Assembly: GCF_014356525.2 (NCBI RefSeq) | Contig: NC_052510.1 | Location: 57,511,273-57,575,272, forward strand | Origin: Nilaparvata lugens | Lineage: Eukaryota; Arthropoda; Insecta; Hemiptera; Delphacidae | Direction of reading: 5' to 3' | Length of the DNA stretch: 64,000 bases | Shown: positions 10,645-22,486 of the stretch, one piece after another | How the letters are laid out: every line of letters starts with the position of its first letter | Numbering within the stretch: position 1 is the first letter of the stretch | Notes under the pieces: model-generated | Seen by the model: the letters and a program-made list of their open reading frames with translations, nothing else | Told to the model about the DNA's origin: nothing | Databases searched by the model: none | Program-made: the position numbers and the translations under genes

Positions 10645-10942
10645 TAAATCTAGATGTCTTATCGAGATCACGTATGTATGTGATTTTTGTTCCATAGATC
10701 AAGTTATAAATCACCCCGCTTTTCAATTATTGGAATTGTTTTTCAATATTCTAGGACATAATCTCATAAAGTATCACCTAGCTTATTGGTTCAGGCATAT
10801 TGCGTGTTGCCATATCAGAGCGGCAACTTGACATCACACCATATATCAATCACTACTCGACTTCTCATTGTTTTACATGAAAATTGAAACAAAATTGTTC
10901 ACTATGTCTCGAAGGGTTCTTGAGTTGATTCAGCAATATTGA

Positions 10943-11080
10943 GGCCCGGTTGCACAAAAGCCTGTTACTTTTAATCATGATTAAATTCCACAAGAGTCAA
11001 TCAGAGAAGGTTTGAGAAGAAGGCTTCTGTGATTGGTTCTTGTGGGATTAAAACTTCACAGAATTCTGTGCAACTGGGGT
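10943..11080. mobile_element. B-family fold-back MITE, copy B1
   Basis: Termini GGCCCGGTTGCACAAAAGCC and TCTGTGCAACTGGGGT are inverted, with inner arms around AATCAGAGAAGG and CTTCTGTGATTGGTTC. Other copies are at 17.2, 52.5 and 52.7 kb. Confidence 0.85.
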
Positions 11081-11347
11081 ATGAGTTAATGAGATGATCT
11101 GGAAAACTATAAGAAATTATGAAACTTAGCAATATTACGACTCACGAGATAATCTGGGAAACTATGAAAAATTATGAAAACTATGAAACAACCAAGAGCC
11201 AATCAGAGAAGGTTTCTCTGATTGGTTCTTGCGGTATTTAATCGGGATTAAAACTTCAGTAAGAAATTAAAACCTATGGAACTTAGCAATATTACGACTC
11301 ACAAGATAACCTGGGAAACTATGAAAAATCATGAAAACTATGAAACA
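10991..11347. repeat. tandem duplication (~200 and ~155 bp) that includes half of B1
   Basis: Copy 1 starts CAAGAGTCAATCAGAGAAGG (10991) and copy 2 CAAGAGCCAATCAGAGAAGG (11193). Both continue through GGGATTAAAACTTCA to ACTTAGCAATATTACGACTC and AACTATGAAACAA. The duplication postdates the B1 insertion. Confidence 0.85.
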
Positions 11348-11809
11348 AACTTTTTTCAGTAGGTACAGAATGCAGATTCTACGACTTTGTAGGTTCTGCG
11401 CCCAAGTCAATTATAATATGTAATTTTAATGGCCCATTAAAAGTGTTTCCACCTTGAAACAAGAACGTTCTTTGCAAAGCTCATTAGTAAATCAAGAAAG
11501 TCTTGGTGAAGAAGCGTATTTTATAGGTAAACAGAAATACTTCCTAATTAATGTTGAGTCGTGTATAGTATTAAATTATCTTAGTTCTCAGTTGAAATTA
11601 TTTGATCCTTCTGCGACATTATTCTACAATGAATCTTATTATTTAATCTTTTAAGATGATCCAATCCATCAATTGGATTTCATTAATTATTTGGTAAAGG
11701 AGTTTGCTTTATAGATGAATAGAAGATACTTTCCAATCAATTTAAGTTAATGTACTCAGAAATAGAAAGATAAATAAAAATCTTAGTCCCCTTTTTTGAA
11801 ATATTTAAT
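11348..11809. other. unassigned AT-rich sequence
   Basis: The plus frame of 66 codons at 11454-11654 starts on a non-ATG codon and shows no domain. Nothing else recognised. Confidence 0.4.
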
Positions 11810-11844
11810 CACAACATGTTTCGGACATTGATGCCATTTTCAAG
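11810..11844 (-). repeat. X-family core motif (X3)
   Basis: The minus strand reads CTTGAAAATGGCATCAATGT then CCGAAACATGTTGTG, matching the core in X4 and O. ATAAATAAA occurs on both sides (about 11771 and 11853) but is low complexity, so the element ends are not established. Confidence 0.55.
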
Positions 11845-12312
11845 TGATATGAAATAAATAAATAGATACTGCTAGAAGATTCTTATTTTGATCATATGTT
11901 AGTGTATTCATATGATTTTATGAACTAGTACTATAAATTATGGATTTAAATTCGCATAATTCTATCAAAAATGGGATTATTGGTGTCTAATTGGATTAAG
12001 TTTATTATTTTATCTCTGTTTAATTTTGCCGCTTTAATGTACTCGGTTATCTTTGTTTCCAATGAAAGAAGTTCAATGTTTCATGACATTATTCCTAGAT
12101 AGAAATATTAATTTCTCATCCTTTCAAATATTACATGACTAGACAATAGCTATCAAATGATAATGATATTCACATTAATGATATTAGTAAACCATAATAT
12201 CAATAACCATCAAATTTATAAATTATTAAACCTTTTATTACACTAATATCACTCCATAATATAAATCAATTTCAACCATTTAACCATGAAACCAAATTTT
12301 TCCAACTTTAAC
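11845..12312. other. unassigned AT-rich sequence
   Basis: No repeat partner, coding signal or structured element seen. Confidence 0.4.
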
Positions 12313-12428
12313 CTTCTTTTTCTCATTCTTTCTTCTTCTTCTTCTTCTTCCTCTTATTTTTCTTCTCCTTCTCCATCACCTTCTCCTCCTCCTCATCCTC
12401 CTCCTCCTCCTCCTTCTCCTTCTCTCCT
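12313..12428. repeat. polypyrimidine microsatellite (TTC/TCC)n
   Basis: Nearly pure T/C plus-strand tract with a (TTC)n core at about 12328-12352 and (TCC)n at about 12383-12415. Long mirror-like polypyrimidine tracts can adopt triplex DNA. Confidence 0.9.
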
Positions 12429-12653
12429 GCCTTCCACGGTTTAGGCATAACTGCCTGTTCCAATCTTTGAAATATCCTTATGCAAATTGAAATTTATCTC
12501 TATAATTCTTCCTATATTTGTGACCACCTTATAACCTAACTAATCTAAATCACATATTAAATTATATCCAAATGGGTTATAGAAGAAGTCACACATCAAT
12601 TCCGAGGGAATTCTTGTCACCTGCTAAATTTGTCCTGCTCATCATGACACAAT

Positions 12654-12834
12654 GACATAGTATACATGTCACCATTCAATCTCGTCATATTTGATGTAGT
12701 GTCAGTTTCATGTATGGTCTTTAAACAACATTATTGTCCTAATCATTATACACATGACATACACGTATGACGTCACCAATCCATCTTGTCATATTTGGTG
12801 TAGTGTCAATTCTCTGTATGGTCTTGAAGCAACA
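12654..12834. repeat. ~78-bp duplicated segment, 102-bp spacing
   Basis: 12654-12730 and 12756-12834 share CATATTTGRTGTAGTGTCA and TGTATGGTCTT.AA.CAACA. The second copy contains a perfect TGACGTCA at 12768-12775 followed by CCAAT. Confidence 0.85.
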
Positions 12835-12835
12835 T

Positions 12836-13400
12836 GGAGGTTCAAGTGGCCATAGAGTCAGTTACAGAAATCGTCTAATATGATATGTATGTATCATCTA
12901 TAGTCAAGTTATATGTAAGACAACACTATTTAATAGAGGCCCAAGTAGAAGCCTCCTACATTTCTCTCTCTTTAGCATTGCAAACCTCTTTGTTGCACTG
13001 TGATCCTTGTTCTAGTTGATCCGACATTCCCCATGTAAAGACTGATGCATTCCGGTACAAAAATAGCTCTCTGATAGTGATGTGTTGAACACACTCATGT
13101 TAGTGAGAATCAGAATAGCTTGTTTCCAGACAATCTGAAACCATGCAGCTATGCAACGTGTGGAACTTTATCCCAGGTGTCAGTTGACAGTTCTCGAAAA
13201 AGCTCCACTAATTTGATAAGACACTTTCTTGGTTCTCTGAGTGCTCATGTGAATTTTTGAGTGTTGCAGTCTGTTTTTCAGTTGAAGTGAGTTTTCCATT
13301 TTTTTATATCCATCTCATCTCTCATACTGAATTATCCTTCCGTTTTTAGAATGTTGTATGAGCTGATGCTTCACCAATAAGTGAAAATTAAAGCATTTTT
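12836..13400. other. unassigned sequence
   Basis: Average composition, no repeat partner. A fragment resembling the 12.7-kb repeat (GGTGTAGTGCCAGTTTT) reappears near 14225. Confidence 0.4.
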
Positions 13401-14195
13401 ACTTTCCTTGCCCTATTACCATAGGTAAGGAAAGTATTGCTTTCCGAAAAAAATTAAGGTACCCCAATTTCTAAACTTCTATACGTTTCAAGGTCCCCTG
13501 AGTGCGAAAAAGTGGTTTTTGGGTATTGGTCTGTATGTGTGTGTGTGTGTATGAGTGTATGTGCGTCTGTGTACACGATATCTCATCTCTTAATCAACGG
13601 AATGACTTGAAATTTGGAACTTAAGGTCCGTCCCCTATAAGTATCCGACTCGAACAATTTCAATCAAATTCAATTCAAGATGGCGGCTAAAATGGCGAAA
13701 ATGTTGTCAAAAACAGGGTTATTCGCGATTTTCTCGAAAATGGCTCTAACGATTTTGATCAAATTCATACCTAAAATAGTCATCGATAAGCTCTATCAAC
13801 TGCCACAAGTCCCATATCTGTAAAAATTTTAGGAGCTCCACCCCATCAATGCAAAGTTCCATTTTAGATTCCCAATTATCAGGCTTCAAATACAATTTAA
13901 ACAAAAAAAAATCAAGTGGAGTAGATTGAGCATGAAAATCTCTACAATTAATGTTCAGTAACTTTTTTCACCTCAAATTGCAAAAAATGCTTTAAATTCG
14001 AGAAAATGTGATTATTCAATTGCAAATTATTGTTGATTCTATTATATCATTCACTATGAAGAGATAGCAGACCTCATGTGTGTCTCCAGCGTTATTACCC
14101 TGTCACCAGCTGGCTCAAATCTTTGAATAGTAGACTTGAGATGCGCGGGACACTAGCGTGAGGTGATCAATTATTCTCATAACGGCAAGGAAAGT
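13401..14195. mobile_element. C: 0.8-kb element with ACTTTCCTTGCC termini
   Basis: The terminus ACTTTCCTTGCC at 13401 is mirrored by GGCAAGGAAAGT ending at 14195. A further inverted copy, GGTAAGGAAAGT, lies just inside the left end and makes a subterminal hairpin. The interior has CCCCTGAGTGCGAAAAAGTG, a short (GT)n tract, and AAGATGGCGGCTAAAATGGC. No transposase frame. I recall this as abundant in planthopper genomes. Confidence 0.75.
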
Positions 14196-14412
14196 TGTGT
14201 GAGTGCGCCACATCAGATTTTTCATTGTAGGTGTAGTGCCAGTTTTCCTTGCGTGGTATTTCAATAGATAAAGAAGTTTATTAACTTAATACATCTGCTA
14301 TCATCATTGAATAATATGTAGGCATACAGGGGTTTCATTATTGTTCGTCATCAGTTTATTATATTCTCCTGATTGGAACTCCTGGTTTTCTATGATTCTT
14401 CATTATCTCTTC

Positions 14413-14596
14413 AAGCTGCGTTTACACCAGAGCTATTAACAAAATGTTTATTTTTCCGTCCTTATATATTATTTTAAATTAAACGGAGCTTGACATACAC
14501 ATATGCACATCATTTATATGATAAGTTCAATCTAATAGAATCTATAGGGACGGAAAAATAAACATTTTGTTGATAACTTTGGTGTAAAGGCAGCTT
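14413..14596. mobile_element. D-family fold-back MITE, copy D1
   Basis: AAGCTGCGTTTACACCAGAG...ATTAACAAAATGTTTATTTT and the near-perfect inverse AAAATAAACATTTTGTTGAT...GGTGTAAAGGCAGCTT. The second copy D2 is at 25977-26170. Confidence 0.88.
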
Positions 14597-15050
14597 AACT
14601 ATCCTCCTGATTCAAACTTATGATTTTCTATGATTGTTCATCATCTCTTCTTTATATACTCCTCATTCAAACTCGATGAAACAACTGGATTAAGTTTTAC
14701 TTGCCTATAATGCCTATCATTTGCCTTCTATTATGCCTTTGGAATGTCTATCATCAAATATAACTATTAACTTATAATAGTAATACTTATTAAACCGGCT
14801 CACATCTATTAACCCTACTTATTAAGGTATATGTCATCATCCCGTTGTTTAGATGACGCTGACAGCAGTCAAAACAAACCGTACAAACTTTCAAACAACG
14901 TTCATGAGTTGAAAACTTGTGCTTGCATTTAGAATAGAGTCATAATAAAGAGGTAGTTTCTATGCAGACGGTGAGAGATGTTTCGGTTAAGCAACTTGAA
15001 ATTCAGGGGTGGACCTCGGCAAGAACTCAGCCTCCCACGCCGCTCGGAGG
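14597..15050. other. unassigned sequence
   Basis: No repeat partner or coding signal; 14820-15050 is slightly less AT-rich. Confidence 0.4.
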
Positions 15051-15775
15051 TCACACTGTCAGAGCGAGTGAGAGGGAGATGTTAGAGTAAGAGGGGATGA
15101 GGGAGTGTGAAGATGTTAGAGAAAGAGGGAGGTCAGAGGGAACGAGGGTGGTGTGTGAGGGGAGGTGGGAGAGAAAGACAGTCAGCGGGAGGCTCTCTTT
15201 ATTAATATCTGTTGTTTCCTGACAGCAGTTGAAGAAATAGTAGGAAAGAAAGAGAGAAACGATAGATGGAGAAATAGTTGGAGAAACAAAGACGGACGAT
15301 GGATGATGATCTGGGGGAATCACAGATGGCAAAATACAAGGAGAATATGTGGAAAAGAAGAGGAGTATGGCAAGAGACAAGGAAGAGACTGGTGGGGATA
15401 TGTGTAGAAGATATATAGAGTAGAGAAAGAATCTATATAACATATTTAAAAAAATATTGGAGTTCAAATGTTACAAATCAATGAGTGTGGAAAGAACTTC
15501 AAGAAACATAGATGTCATAAGACGAGAGGAATATGTGGATGTGAGGTGGGAATGGGGGGTATATCTGAAAAAAATGTAGAGTAGAGAGAGAGAGAGAGAG
15601 AGAATCAAAAAAATATTGAAGTTGAAATGTTACAGATTCATTGGTATGAAAAGAACTTCGAGGGATACAGATGGCAGAAGACGAGGAGGAAGATATATGT
15701 GGAAGTAAGGAGGGGACTTGAAGAAGATGTAGAATAGAGAGAAAGAGAGAATCTAACATAATTCAAAAAAATATC
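15051..15775. repeat. purine-rich (+ strand) degenerate tandem repeat, ~165 bp period
   Basis: Three recognisable units end near 15415, 15580 and 15745 with GTAGARTAGAGAGA-type (GA)n runs followed by AAAAAAATATTGAAGTT. GAAAAGAACTTC..G...ACA and GAAGACGAGGA blocks recur. Long frames on either strand here follow the biased composition. Confidence 0.75.
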
Positions 15776-15875
15776 ACAAATGCTATGTGTATTGTAAAAA
15801 CTATCTTGCCTCCTCCAAACTTGAAAAAATGTTTAGCTTATATTAGAAAAACATGTTAATGAACTGGGAACTGAG

Positions 15876-16350
15876 TGACGTAATAATATATATTTATAGA
15901 GAGAGTGAGAGATTTAATGGTTCATTAATGAATCTAGACGTAATAATATATAGAGATTAAGATATTTAATGGTTCATTTATGAAGCTGGAGATCTAGAAA
16001 ACCTCTGGCAAAGTGGAAGAAGAGAAGTCTATAATATAGGGTAGAGGTTAGTATACTATATTATATTCTCTATGCCTCTGGAGAATCAAGGAGAGAAATG
16101 AGAATACATATGGATTGAAATGGTAGATAATGTAGATAACTGAGAGGGATAGAGATACAGGGAAGAGGTTGGAGGAATAGGGTGAAGAGTGAGAGAAAAT
16201 ATACTGGAGTCTAGGAGTTGAGATGGTGACACGGAGCAGAAAAAATCTCCTGGATGTAAGATGGGAGAGAGGTACTCTGTTTCTCTCACTCTCTGTCTGT
16301 GATTGAAGAATAAAGTCTATCTCTTTCTTTCTCCACCCCCACACCTCTTA
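15876..16350. repeat. small duplication, then a second purine-rich block
   Basis: GACGTAATAATATATA...TTTAATGGTTCATT is repeated at 15877 and 15938. 16080-16260 is rich in GA on the plus strand, then switches to a (CT)-rich run at 16275-16350. Confidence 0.7.
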
Positions 16351-16640
16351 GAGGGGCAAGGACCAGATTAAAAGGCAGTTATAAGAAAATTGTTGGACAC
16401 GAAACGCCACTCTTGGTGTGTCAAGTTAAGTCACTCGCTGTGTTCCTCCTGACGACGCTGCGCCTGTGTGAGTGGTGATAGATACTGCAGATTCGTTTTT
16501 CACCCCTGAGTGTTTGCGTGTGTGTGGGTGTGGCTGTGGGAGATTGCGCGTGCGTCTGTCATTATAAGCACGATGTGACAAAGCGATAACTTGAGCTATA
16601 AATTAGCCCACAAGCTGGCATCTGACCGAATGTGACGAAA
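16351..16640. other. less AT-rich, CpG-retaining single-copy segment
   Basis: Contains CTGACGACGCTGCGCCTGTG and GATTGCGCGTGCGTCTGTC, unlike the surrounding AT-rich repeats. No ORF of note. Candidate regulatory element or non-coding exon (inference only). Confidence 0.35.
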
Positions 16641-17227
16641 GTTAAATATGATTTATTTGATCATTTTATAGGGTAACTATTGTCACACGCCATTTGAGTT
16701 TTATTGTTAGAGATACTGGAACCATAGAATAACCAATCTGTGATCTGCTGGAAGTAAATCACATATACAATTTGTATAAAGCTGATTCTAAAAGCTTTTT
16801 TATCCTTGATTTCAAATTTCGAGTATAGTTGTGGAACATTGTAGTGTCATTACCACCTTGAATAACATAACACATTAGGGTGTTATCAAAAGTTTTCAAA
16901 CTTTTTTGAAAAGTTTCAAAAAAGAATAAGGTTAAAATTTCACTTTCACTTCAAAAAGTCCAATTTCCACTTCAAAACTAATGACTAGACTAAAAATTTT
17001 GAAAATTGATTAAAAACAAAAATATTTCACTCAAATCTCTATGAATTGGAAATTTTTGAGTAATTTTGCAAAATTTTGAGCCAGGAAAGAAATTTATTTT
17101 TCGATGCCTTATGAACATTCTTGTTTCTTCATTCCATTGAAATTGATGAGTGTTCAATTGTTCAGATACAACTTTCATTTTAATTCATTAAAATAACTAC
17201 CGCAACAAAAATGATTTAATAGACTAT
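16641..17227. other. mostly unassigned; inverted V-family fragment at 16920-17085
   Basis: 16920-17085 read on the minus strand (GCAAAATTACTCAAAAATTT, GATTTGAGTGAAATATTTTT) matches the V element at 23464-23773. The minus frame at 16990-17178 and the plus frame at 23415-23600 look alike only because they are this repeat. Confidence 0.6.
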
Positions 17228-17379
17228 GGCCCGGTCGCACAACAGCCGGTTAAATATTAACTGTGATTAATTTCACGAGAACCAGTCAGAGAAGGAGTTT
17301 ATGAAAGGACGGCTTCTCTGATTGGTTATCGTGGAATTGATCACGGTTAAAATTTAACCGGCCATTGTGCAACCGGCAC
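17228..17379. mobile_element. B-family fold-back MITE, copy B3
   Basis: GGCCCGGTCGCACAACAGCC to GGCCATTGTGCAACCGGC, with inverted GAACCAGTCAGAGAAG and CTTCTCTGATTGGTT arms. ACTATGG flanks both ends, suggesting a 7-bp target duplication. Confidence 0.88.
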
Positions 17380-17650
17380 TATGGGCTTGTTTGGAGTTCT
17401 CCCACGTTGATTATAACCGTTTTTTGAAAAAAAACAACATTTTGCAAAACTTTCGTACCCATAATGTGTATTTTAGGAGTAGGCTACCATAAACAGGCTA
17501 TAGGAGTACCCTAAACAGAGTACTATTATAATTTATGTAAATATTTTCACCTATTAGTATCTATACAAGGTTGTATTGGCTTTCAATTACCTTTTCATCA
17601 AATTCTTACTTTCAGGGATATTTCTCGTTTTTCAACAATAACCAAAAGTT

Positions 17651-17870
17651 TATTTTTATTTATTTATTTCTTTACACATTGATATAAACAATATCATTCT
17701 CAACTATGAATGATTGGGAAAGGAACAACAGGCTTGAAGCCCAAAACTGTTCCTTCCCCAAATTAAGATAGATATGGTCCAAAGTTTATTTATTTATTTG
17801 TTGATATAATCACAAATCATATGAATATGATCGGGATAGAACAACAGGCATAGCCCAAAACTAGTTGTGT
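17651..17870 (-). mobile_element. two adjacent S-tails, minus orientation
   Basis: 17651-17764 has a (TTTA)n end, then AACAGGCTTGAAGCCCAAAA; 17784-17870 repeats the plan with CAACAGGCATAGCCCAAAAC. AAAGTTTA at both junctions fits target duplication. Both are 5'-truncated retroelement 3' ends. Confidence 0.75.
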
Positions 17871-18000
17871 AAAACTAGTAAATTTCAACTTATATGGCAG
17901 TGAATGTGACATATTTCTTCTATGTTTAGTTTTGAAGCATCTAAATTTGAAAATCTACTTCATGAAATACTTGAGGACTGAAAATTTTGTGAATTGGAGA

Positions 18001-18141
18001 ACTACAAGACTTAACCTATTTCGGACTATGTGTAACCTTATCTAAACTTGAGAGAGGAATAGCACAAGGTTACCTTATTTTTCCTCTACCTATCATTTTG
18101 ATAATGTTCTTATTGTACAAATGAATAAAGAATGAATGAAT
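18001..18141 (+). mobile_element. U-tail: retroelement 3' end, copy U1
   Basis: ACTACAAGACTTAACCTATT, GGAATAGCACAAGGTTACCT, then a (GAAT)n-like tail. The same order occurs at 48176-48592 (interrupted by L) and partly at 42085-42184. Confidence 0.75.
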
Positions 18142-18294
18142 CATCAAACTTTCTGTATTGTGTACAAACCTCTCACACCTGTACCACAACAATTGAAACT
18201 TAGTTTGCCGATTCATCCGTTTTTTCGAGTCAGTTTACAAGTATTGTAATCTCACAATAGTAATTTGGATGCTAATATAGAAGTGGTGTATTTT

Positions 18295-18382
18295 ATTCTT
18301 CCCTATTTGAGATATTGTACTGTTATTCTATGTATTTCATTCTTCCCTATTTGGAATATAGTCATGTTATTCTATTCTGTCC
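18295..18382. repeat. 44-bp tandem duplication
   Basis: ATTCTTCCCTATTTGRRATA begins at 18295 and 18339. Confidence 0.8.
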
Positions 18383-20062
18383 GAAATGGTAACAGAGAGA
18401 GCCTTCCACATTCTTTTGAAATATCACTGGAATCAATACCACTCTACTAGTAATTTGACACCAGGTGGCAATAATCGACCAATCGACCAATCGACCAATA
18501 GTTCCATCCAACCACTACACCAAATAGGGACTCTCGGAAGCCTAATGTTTGTGGGAAACCTGCATGTTATACTAAACGTATACGAGCTTCGAGTTGCTGG
18601 GAGTTTGCGGTTTGCACCATGAAGTCATGGATCGTTTTTGGAGAATTGCTCGATCATTGATATTCTCCAAATATGGTCTAGATGAGTTTATATTCACCAG
18701 ATGTAACTTCAATCGGTTGAATAGATATGGGGTATTTGTAACATGGAAGATGTTTTCCCATCCTAGATAAGCATAAACACTTGAATGAACTTTGGAAGAC
18801 GATCTGGTTATGCTGAGTGCAAATGAGATCTCTTCTTCATCTTTATCCTTCTTCCTCCTTCTAGTTTTCTCCTTTCAGCACACTGCCATCCCAGTGTAAT
18901 CGATGCCATTGAGATGCCTTCTCGATGATATAAGAGGTTAGTGACTTCTTTTTTATCATCCCGACTTTTCTATCCTCTTCTCCTCTCTCATTTCCTATCC
19001 AGTTTTTATCTTTTCCAATCGTTTGTTTTTTCTCTCTCGTTTGCTTCTTATATCTTAACACCTTTACAGCCCAATCATTACTTCAAGTCGATTCTAGTTG
19101 AGTCTACTGCTAGCTCTTTCTACTTCTTCCAATCTTCTAATCTCCAGTTCTGTCTGAGGACCAATTATCCTTAAGATTTACCGATAACTATGAAGCTGTC
19201 ATCTTTATCGAGGAAAGATAATCAGGATGAAAAATCTTATAAAAACCTTTATATAGGTACTTCACATCGTGTATTAGTATGACTTTTCACTACTTATACT
19301 AATACTGCATTGCTGCATTCCATTTTTATTTTTCTCATGTTTCCTCTTGCTTCTTTGTCCGCTTTTGAAGACGTGACTTGAAATGGAGTGGATTGAAAAA
19401 ATGAATTGAAGACTTGACATAGATTCGTCTTGTGACGTTCTGCAATGAAAGAACAAACTAAAATCAGAATAATAGATTTATTACTATAATTATAATTATC
19501 ATAACCTGAATGATAATAAACTACAACCAAAATCCTTGAAAAGGCTACCACAAACAACCAACTTTTCTGACATTAGCCTCCTATTTTATTCCACCTTGTT
19601 TATTTTTATTCTCCTTTTTAATTTTTATTCCTCCTTGTTCTATTCCACTATGCTTTTGCAGTAAATTTATTGAGTTCATTGAAAACCCTTTTATTTTCAA
19701 AGACTTTTGTTATTCAATATTGATCTCTCATATTTATTACATTTTATTGTCATTTCTTGCTTCAATTCTTTTGTTATCTCTGCATATTTTGTATTGTATT
19801 GTTTGTTAACGATGTGGTTAAGTGGTAGAGTGGACATTATTGTCCAAACTTCGCCATGTCAACAAATGAACAAGTCATCCTATTCTGTTTCAGAATAATC
19901 CAGTCACTTTGAGCTTCAAGTGTATCGGTTAATGAAGTATATAATTTATTATCAATGATTCTCCATGATTTAGTAATCGAATATAACCTAGTCGAAAATT
20001 CTATTACTTAGTTCACACTGTAACAAAATATTGAACAAACTGTTATGGTAGATGATTTCTTC
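18383..20062. other. unassigned sequence
   Basis: Contains CGACCAAT three times in a row near 18476-18500 and scattered pyrimidine-rich runs (18830-19050). No partner repeats, no gene. The minus frames at 19274-19557 overlap in different phases and lack domains. Confidence 0.4.
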
Positions 20063-20151
20063 AATTAGGAACAGTGGTGGGCTTTAAGGTAGTTGTTCCT
20101 TCCCCAATAATTTATAATGAGTTGAGAATGATATTCTATATGAATAAAAAT
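20063..20151 (+). mobile_element. S-tail, + orientation
   Basis: AGGAACAGTGGTGGGCTTTA...TTGTTCCTTCCCCAATAAT and GAGAATGATATTCTATATGA match the reverse complement of 17651-17764. Confidence 0.7.
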
Positions 20152-20226
20152 AGAAATCCAAGTACCCTTTTTAAAATGTTTGTGTAGTTAAATAAAAAAT
20201 GTTTACTCAATTGTTTAATTGTAGTT

Positions 20227-20309
20227 AAATATTAAAATTGTTTACTCAAGTCTTGATAATGGCATCATATAGCCGAAACATGTTTTGAGTAAACAATTTT
20301 AATTATATT
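20227..20309 (+). mobile_element. X-family fold-back fragment X4
   Basis: Arms AAAATTGTTTACTCAA and TTGAGTAAACAATTTT enclose CTTGATAATGGCATCATATA, then GCCGAAACATGTT. This is the same core layout as X3, O and I1. No flanking duplication could be defined. Confidence 0.7.
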
Positions 20310-21380
20310 TAATTTATATTTTTAATTTTATTTTTAATATTTTAATTTTAACAATTTAGATTTATATTTTTATTTACATTCAAGAGTAGCCCTAATGAAA
20401 AAAAAGACAATTTAGGATTTTCGTTAAATAATAATTATATATTAATCAGCATTTCAATAAATGCATTCTCCATTTAATTACATCTGAAAAAAGACAATGA
20501 TATTGTATCTATGAATGTCCCTATCTATTTATCTATGAATGTATTATTCATAAATAAATTATCAGTGTCTCTTATATTGGTCGTCAGCCTCTGGTGAGGT
20601 ACATGTGGTAAAAATTTATGCAGTGGATTTATGTATCCAACGAGGAAAGAAGGAATTCATAGACTGCCTTCTCCCATGCACATCACGTCTAGGGAATGGT
20701 CTCCACAAAGAGTCGTATTTAAGAATGGCAGAGAAAATATTACCCTTCGAAAATATTTACATCTAGCTGCTTCCAATGCTCACAAGATGTTCGCGGATGT
20801 AAATTAGGCGAATTCTTTTATCTTTTCCCCTCCCGATAATTGCTTAATAATTAAGAAGGAAGAGAATAAGTTATAACCTTTGTGTTCTCTAGCACGAGGA
20901 ACATCTACGCCGTATGCATTTTTATCATTCGCTTTTCTGATTCTCTCATTCTCTCTCTCTCTCTCTTTGAATATTTATCTCTTTCTTCACCACCTCTTCT
21001 TTATCCAGTTTCCTCAACGACGCCATACTTCTTTCCTGCGTCCAGTTTAGACTTAAAACAGGAAACGGCACAAATTTGCAATTTAAATTAGTTTCGCTGG
21101 AATGAATTTATTTATTAAAAACAATACTTCGGTGGTTAAATAGTGTGTAGGTGAGGAGGTAGTGTCGCAAGCTTATGCAGTAGGTTGGTGCAACGATACC
21201 CTTGTTTAGAGGATCAAAGTATTCCCTCAGCGCTACCTACACTTCCTTTGTGCAAAGCACAATGTAAGCTGTGTATAAGGAACAATGCAATGAAACCATT
21301 TACTGGATAACTTTCATCTATTTAAAGGTGCAGGAGTATTACTTCTCTTATATGTGACTCTTTTTCTTTTGTTTCTTCTC
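20310..21380. other. unassigned, with an M-family end and a less AT-rich part
   Basis: GGATTTTCGTTAAATAATAA at about 20415 matches an M terminus. 20570-20800 is less AT-rich, single copy, without a clear ORF. (CT)n run at 20945-20970. Confidence 0.4.
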
Positions 21381-22030
21381 TGCATTCAATGAGTTTTTCA
21401 ATTTGTAAACAGTAGAAATTACTGTAGATTGCAGATGGCCTCCCCAAATTGTTTCAAAATGATTTTTCAAATTGTCTTTTTTTTTTAATTTGTATATTAA
21501 ACTACAGTAAACATTTCTGTAGATTTCGTCTATGCATTCAATGATTTTTTCGATTTGTAAACAGTAGAAATCACTGTATATTGCAGATGGTCTCCTCCAA
21601 ATTGTTTCAAAATGATTTTTCAAATTTTCTTTTTTTTTAATTTGTATATTAAACTACAGTAAACATTTCTGTAGATTTCGTCTATGCATTCGATGATTTT
21701 TTCAATACTTTTAACCAGATCACTCCCGTGTTATCGGATGGGAACGTTAAACTGTAGGTCCCGGCTGAAGTATGACAGTCATAAGGCCCATTGACGGCTT
21801 AAATTATATATATACTCAGGCGGTGGTACCTTCCCGCAAGGGACTCCCCACCTACAAAAGCCATACTAATTCACTTTTTAATACTTGTAAAAGTAAAAAG
21901 CTGAAATTACTGTAAACTGCAGATGATCTCCAAATTGTTCCAGTTTGAAATTGTTTTAATTTTTTTTTTTTGAATTTGTACAGTAATCTACAGTTAAAAG
22001 CACTGGATATTCCAGATAGTATCAACTGAA
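21381..22030. repeat. 152-bp tandem repeat, about 3.3 units, split by a SINE
   Basis: TGCATTCAATGA/TGCATTCGATGA starts at 21381, 21533 and 21685. Units carry AAACAGTAGAAATYACTGTA and AAACTACAGTAAACATTTCT. The third unit is interrupted at 21711-21879 and resumes at 21887. Confidence 0.88.
21711..21879 (+). mobile_element. SINE, 5'-truncated copy with 7-bp target duplication
   Basis: TTAACCAGATCACTCCCGTG to AAAAGCCATACTAATTCAC, with TGTAGGTCCCGGCTG core. AATACTT flanks both sides (21704-21710 and 21880-21886). It is the 3' two-thirds of the full SINE at 25637-25883. Confidence 0.9.
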
Positions 22031-22174
22031 CTGTTGTAAGTTAATTATTTTTCTTTTCTGCAATGTTTCACTTCATCCTTATTTCAATCAAAGTACAGGA
22101 AGTTGAATTACAAGAAAGTAAGCTATAGTTTCAAATATTCGTCCAAATACTTGAAAATCGAGAGTTACAAATGA

Positions 22175-22316
22175 ATCACGTCCTTCGGAGGAGACGATAA
22201 GCCGTCGGTCCCGACTACCTAAAAAGTAGTCGACATCTCTTATCATCATCCCTCTCACTCATTACCCACGCACAATCCTAAGAGCTTATGTGAGCTTCAC
22301 CCTCAGTATTCAAAAA
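22175..22316 (+). mobile_element. G-family SINE 3' region
   Basis: CACGTCCTTCGGAGGAGACG, ATAAGCCGTCGGTCCCGACT, AAGAGCTTATGTGAGCTTCA. An inverted copy is at 37479-37610. It shares the CGGTCCCGRCT core with the tRNA-derived SINE. Confidence 0.85.
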
Positions 22317-22486
22317 ATAACTGTCACAGCCTCTTTCAAGAAATAGTTGGCAGAAATAGTTTTCCATGAATAAGCTTTTACAAAGCTTATGTGAGCTTCA
22401 CCCTCAGTATTAAAGAAAAATAACTGTCACAGCCTCTTTCAAGAAATAGTTGGCAGGAATAGTTTTCCATGAATAAGCTTTTACAA
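22284..22486. repeat. 101-bp tandem duplication including the G-SINE 3' end
   Basis: GCTTATGTGAGCTTCACCCT starts at 22284 and 22385; both units continue through CTTTCAAGAAATAGTTGGCA to GAATAAGCTTTTACAAA. Confidence 0.93.

Larger units (their letters stand above)
9378..10720. repeat. Q: inverted repeat whose right arm is split by X1
   Basis: The left arm at about 9378-9462 (ATCACACTATGATTATACGT, AGATATCTAGATTTAGATAC) is the inverse of 10405-10434 joined to 10656-10700. Removing X1 and one copy of its TSD restores a continuous right arm. A1, R and a 70-bp duplication lie between the arms. Confidence 0.75.
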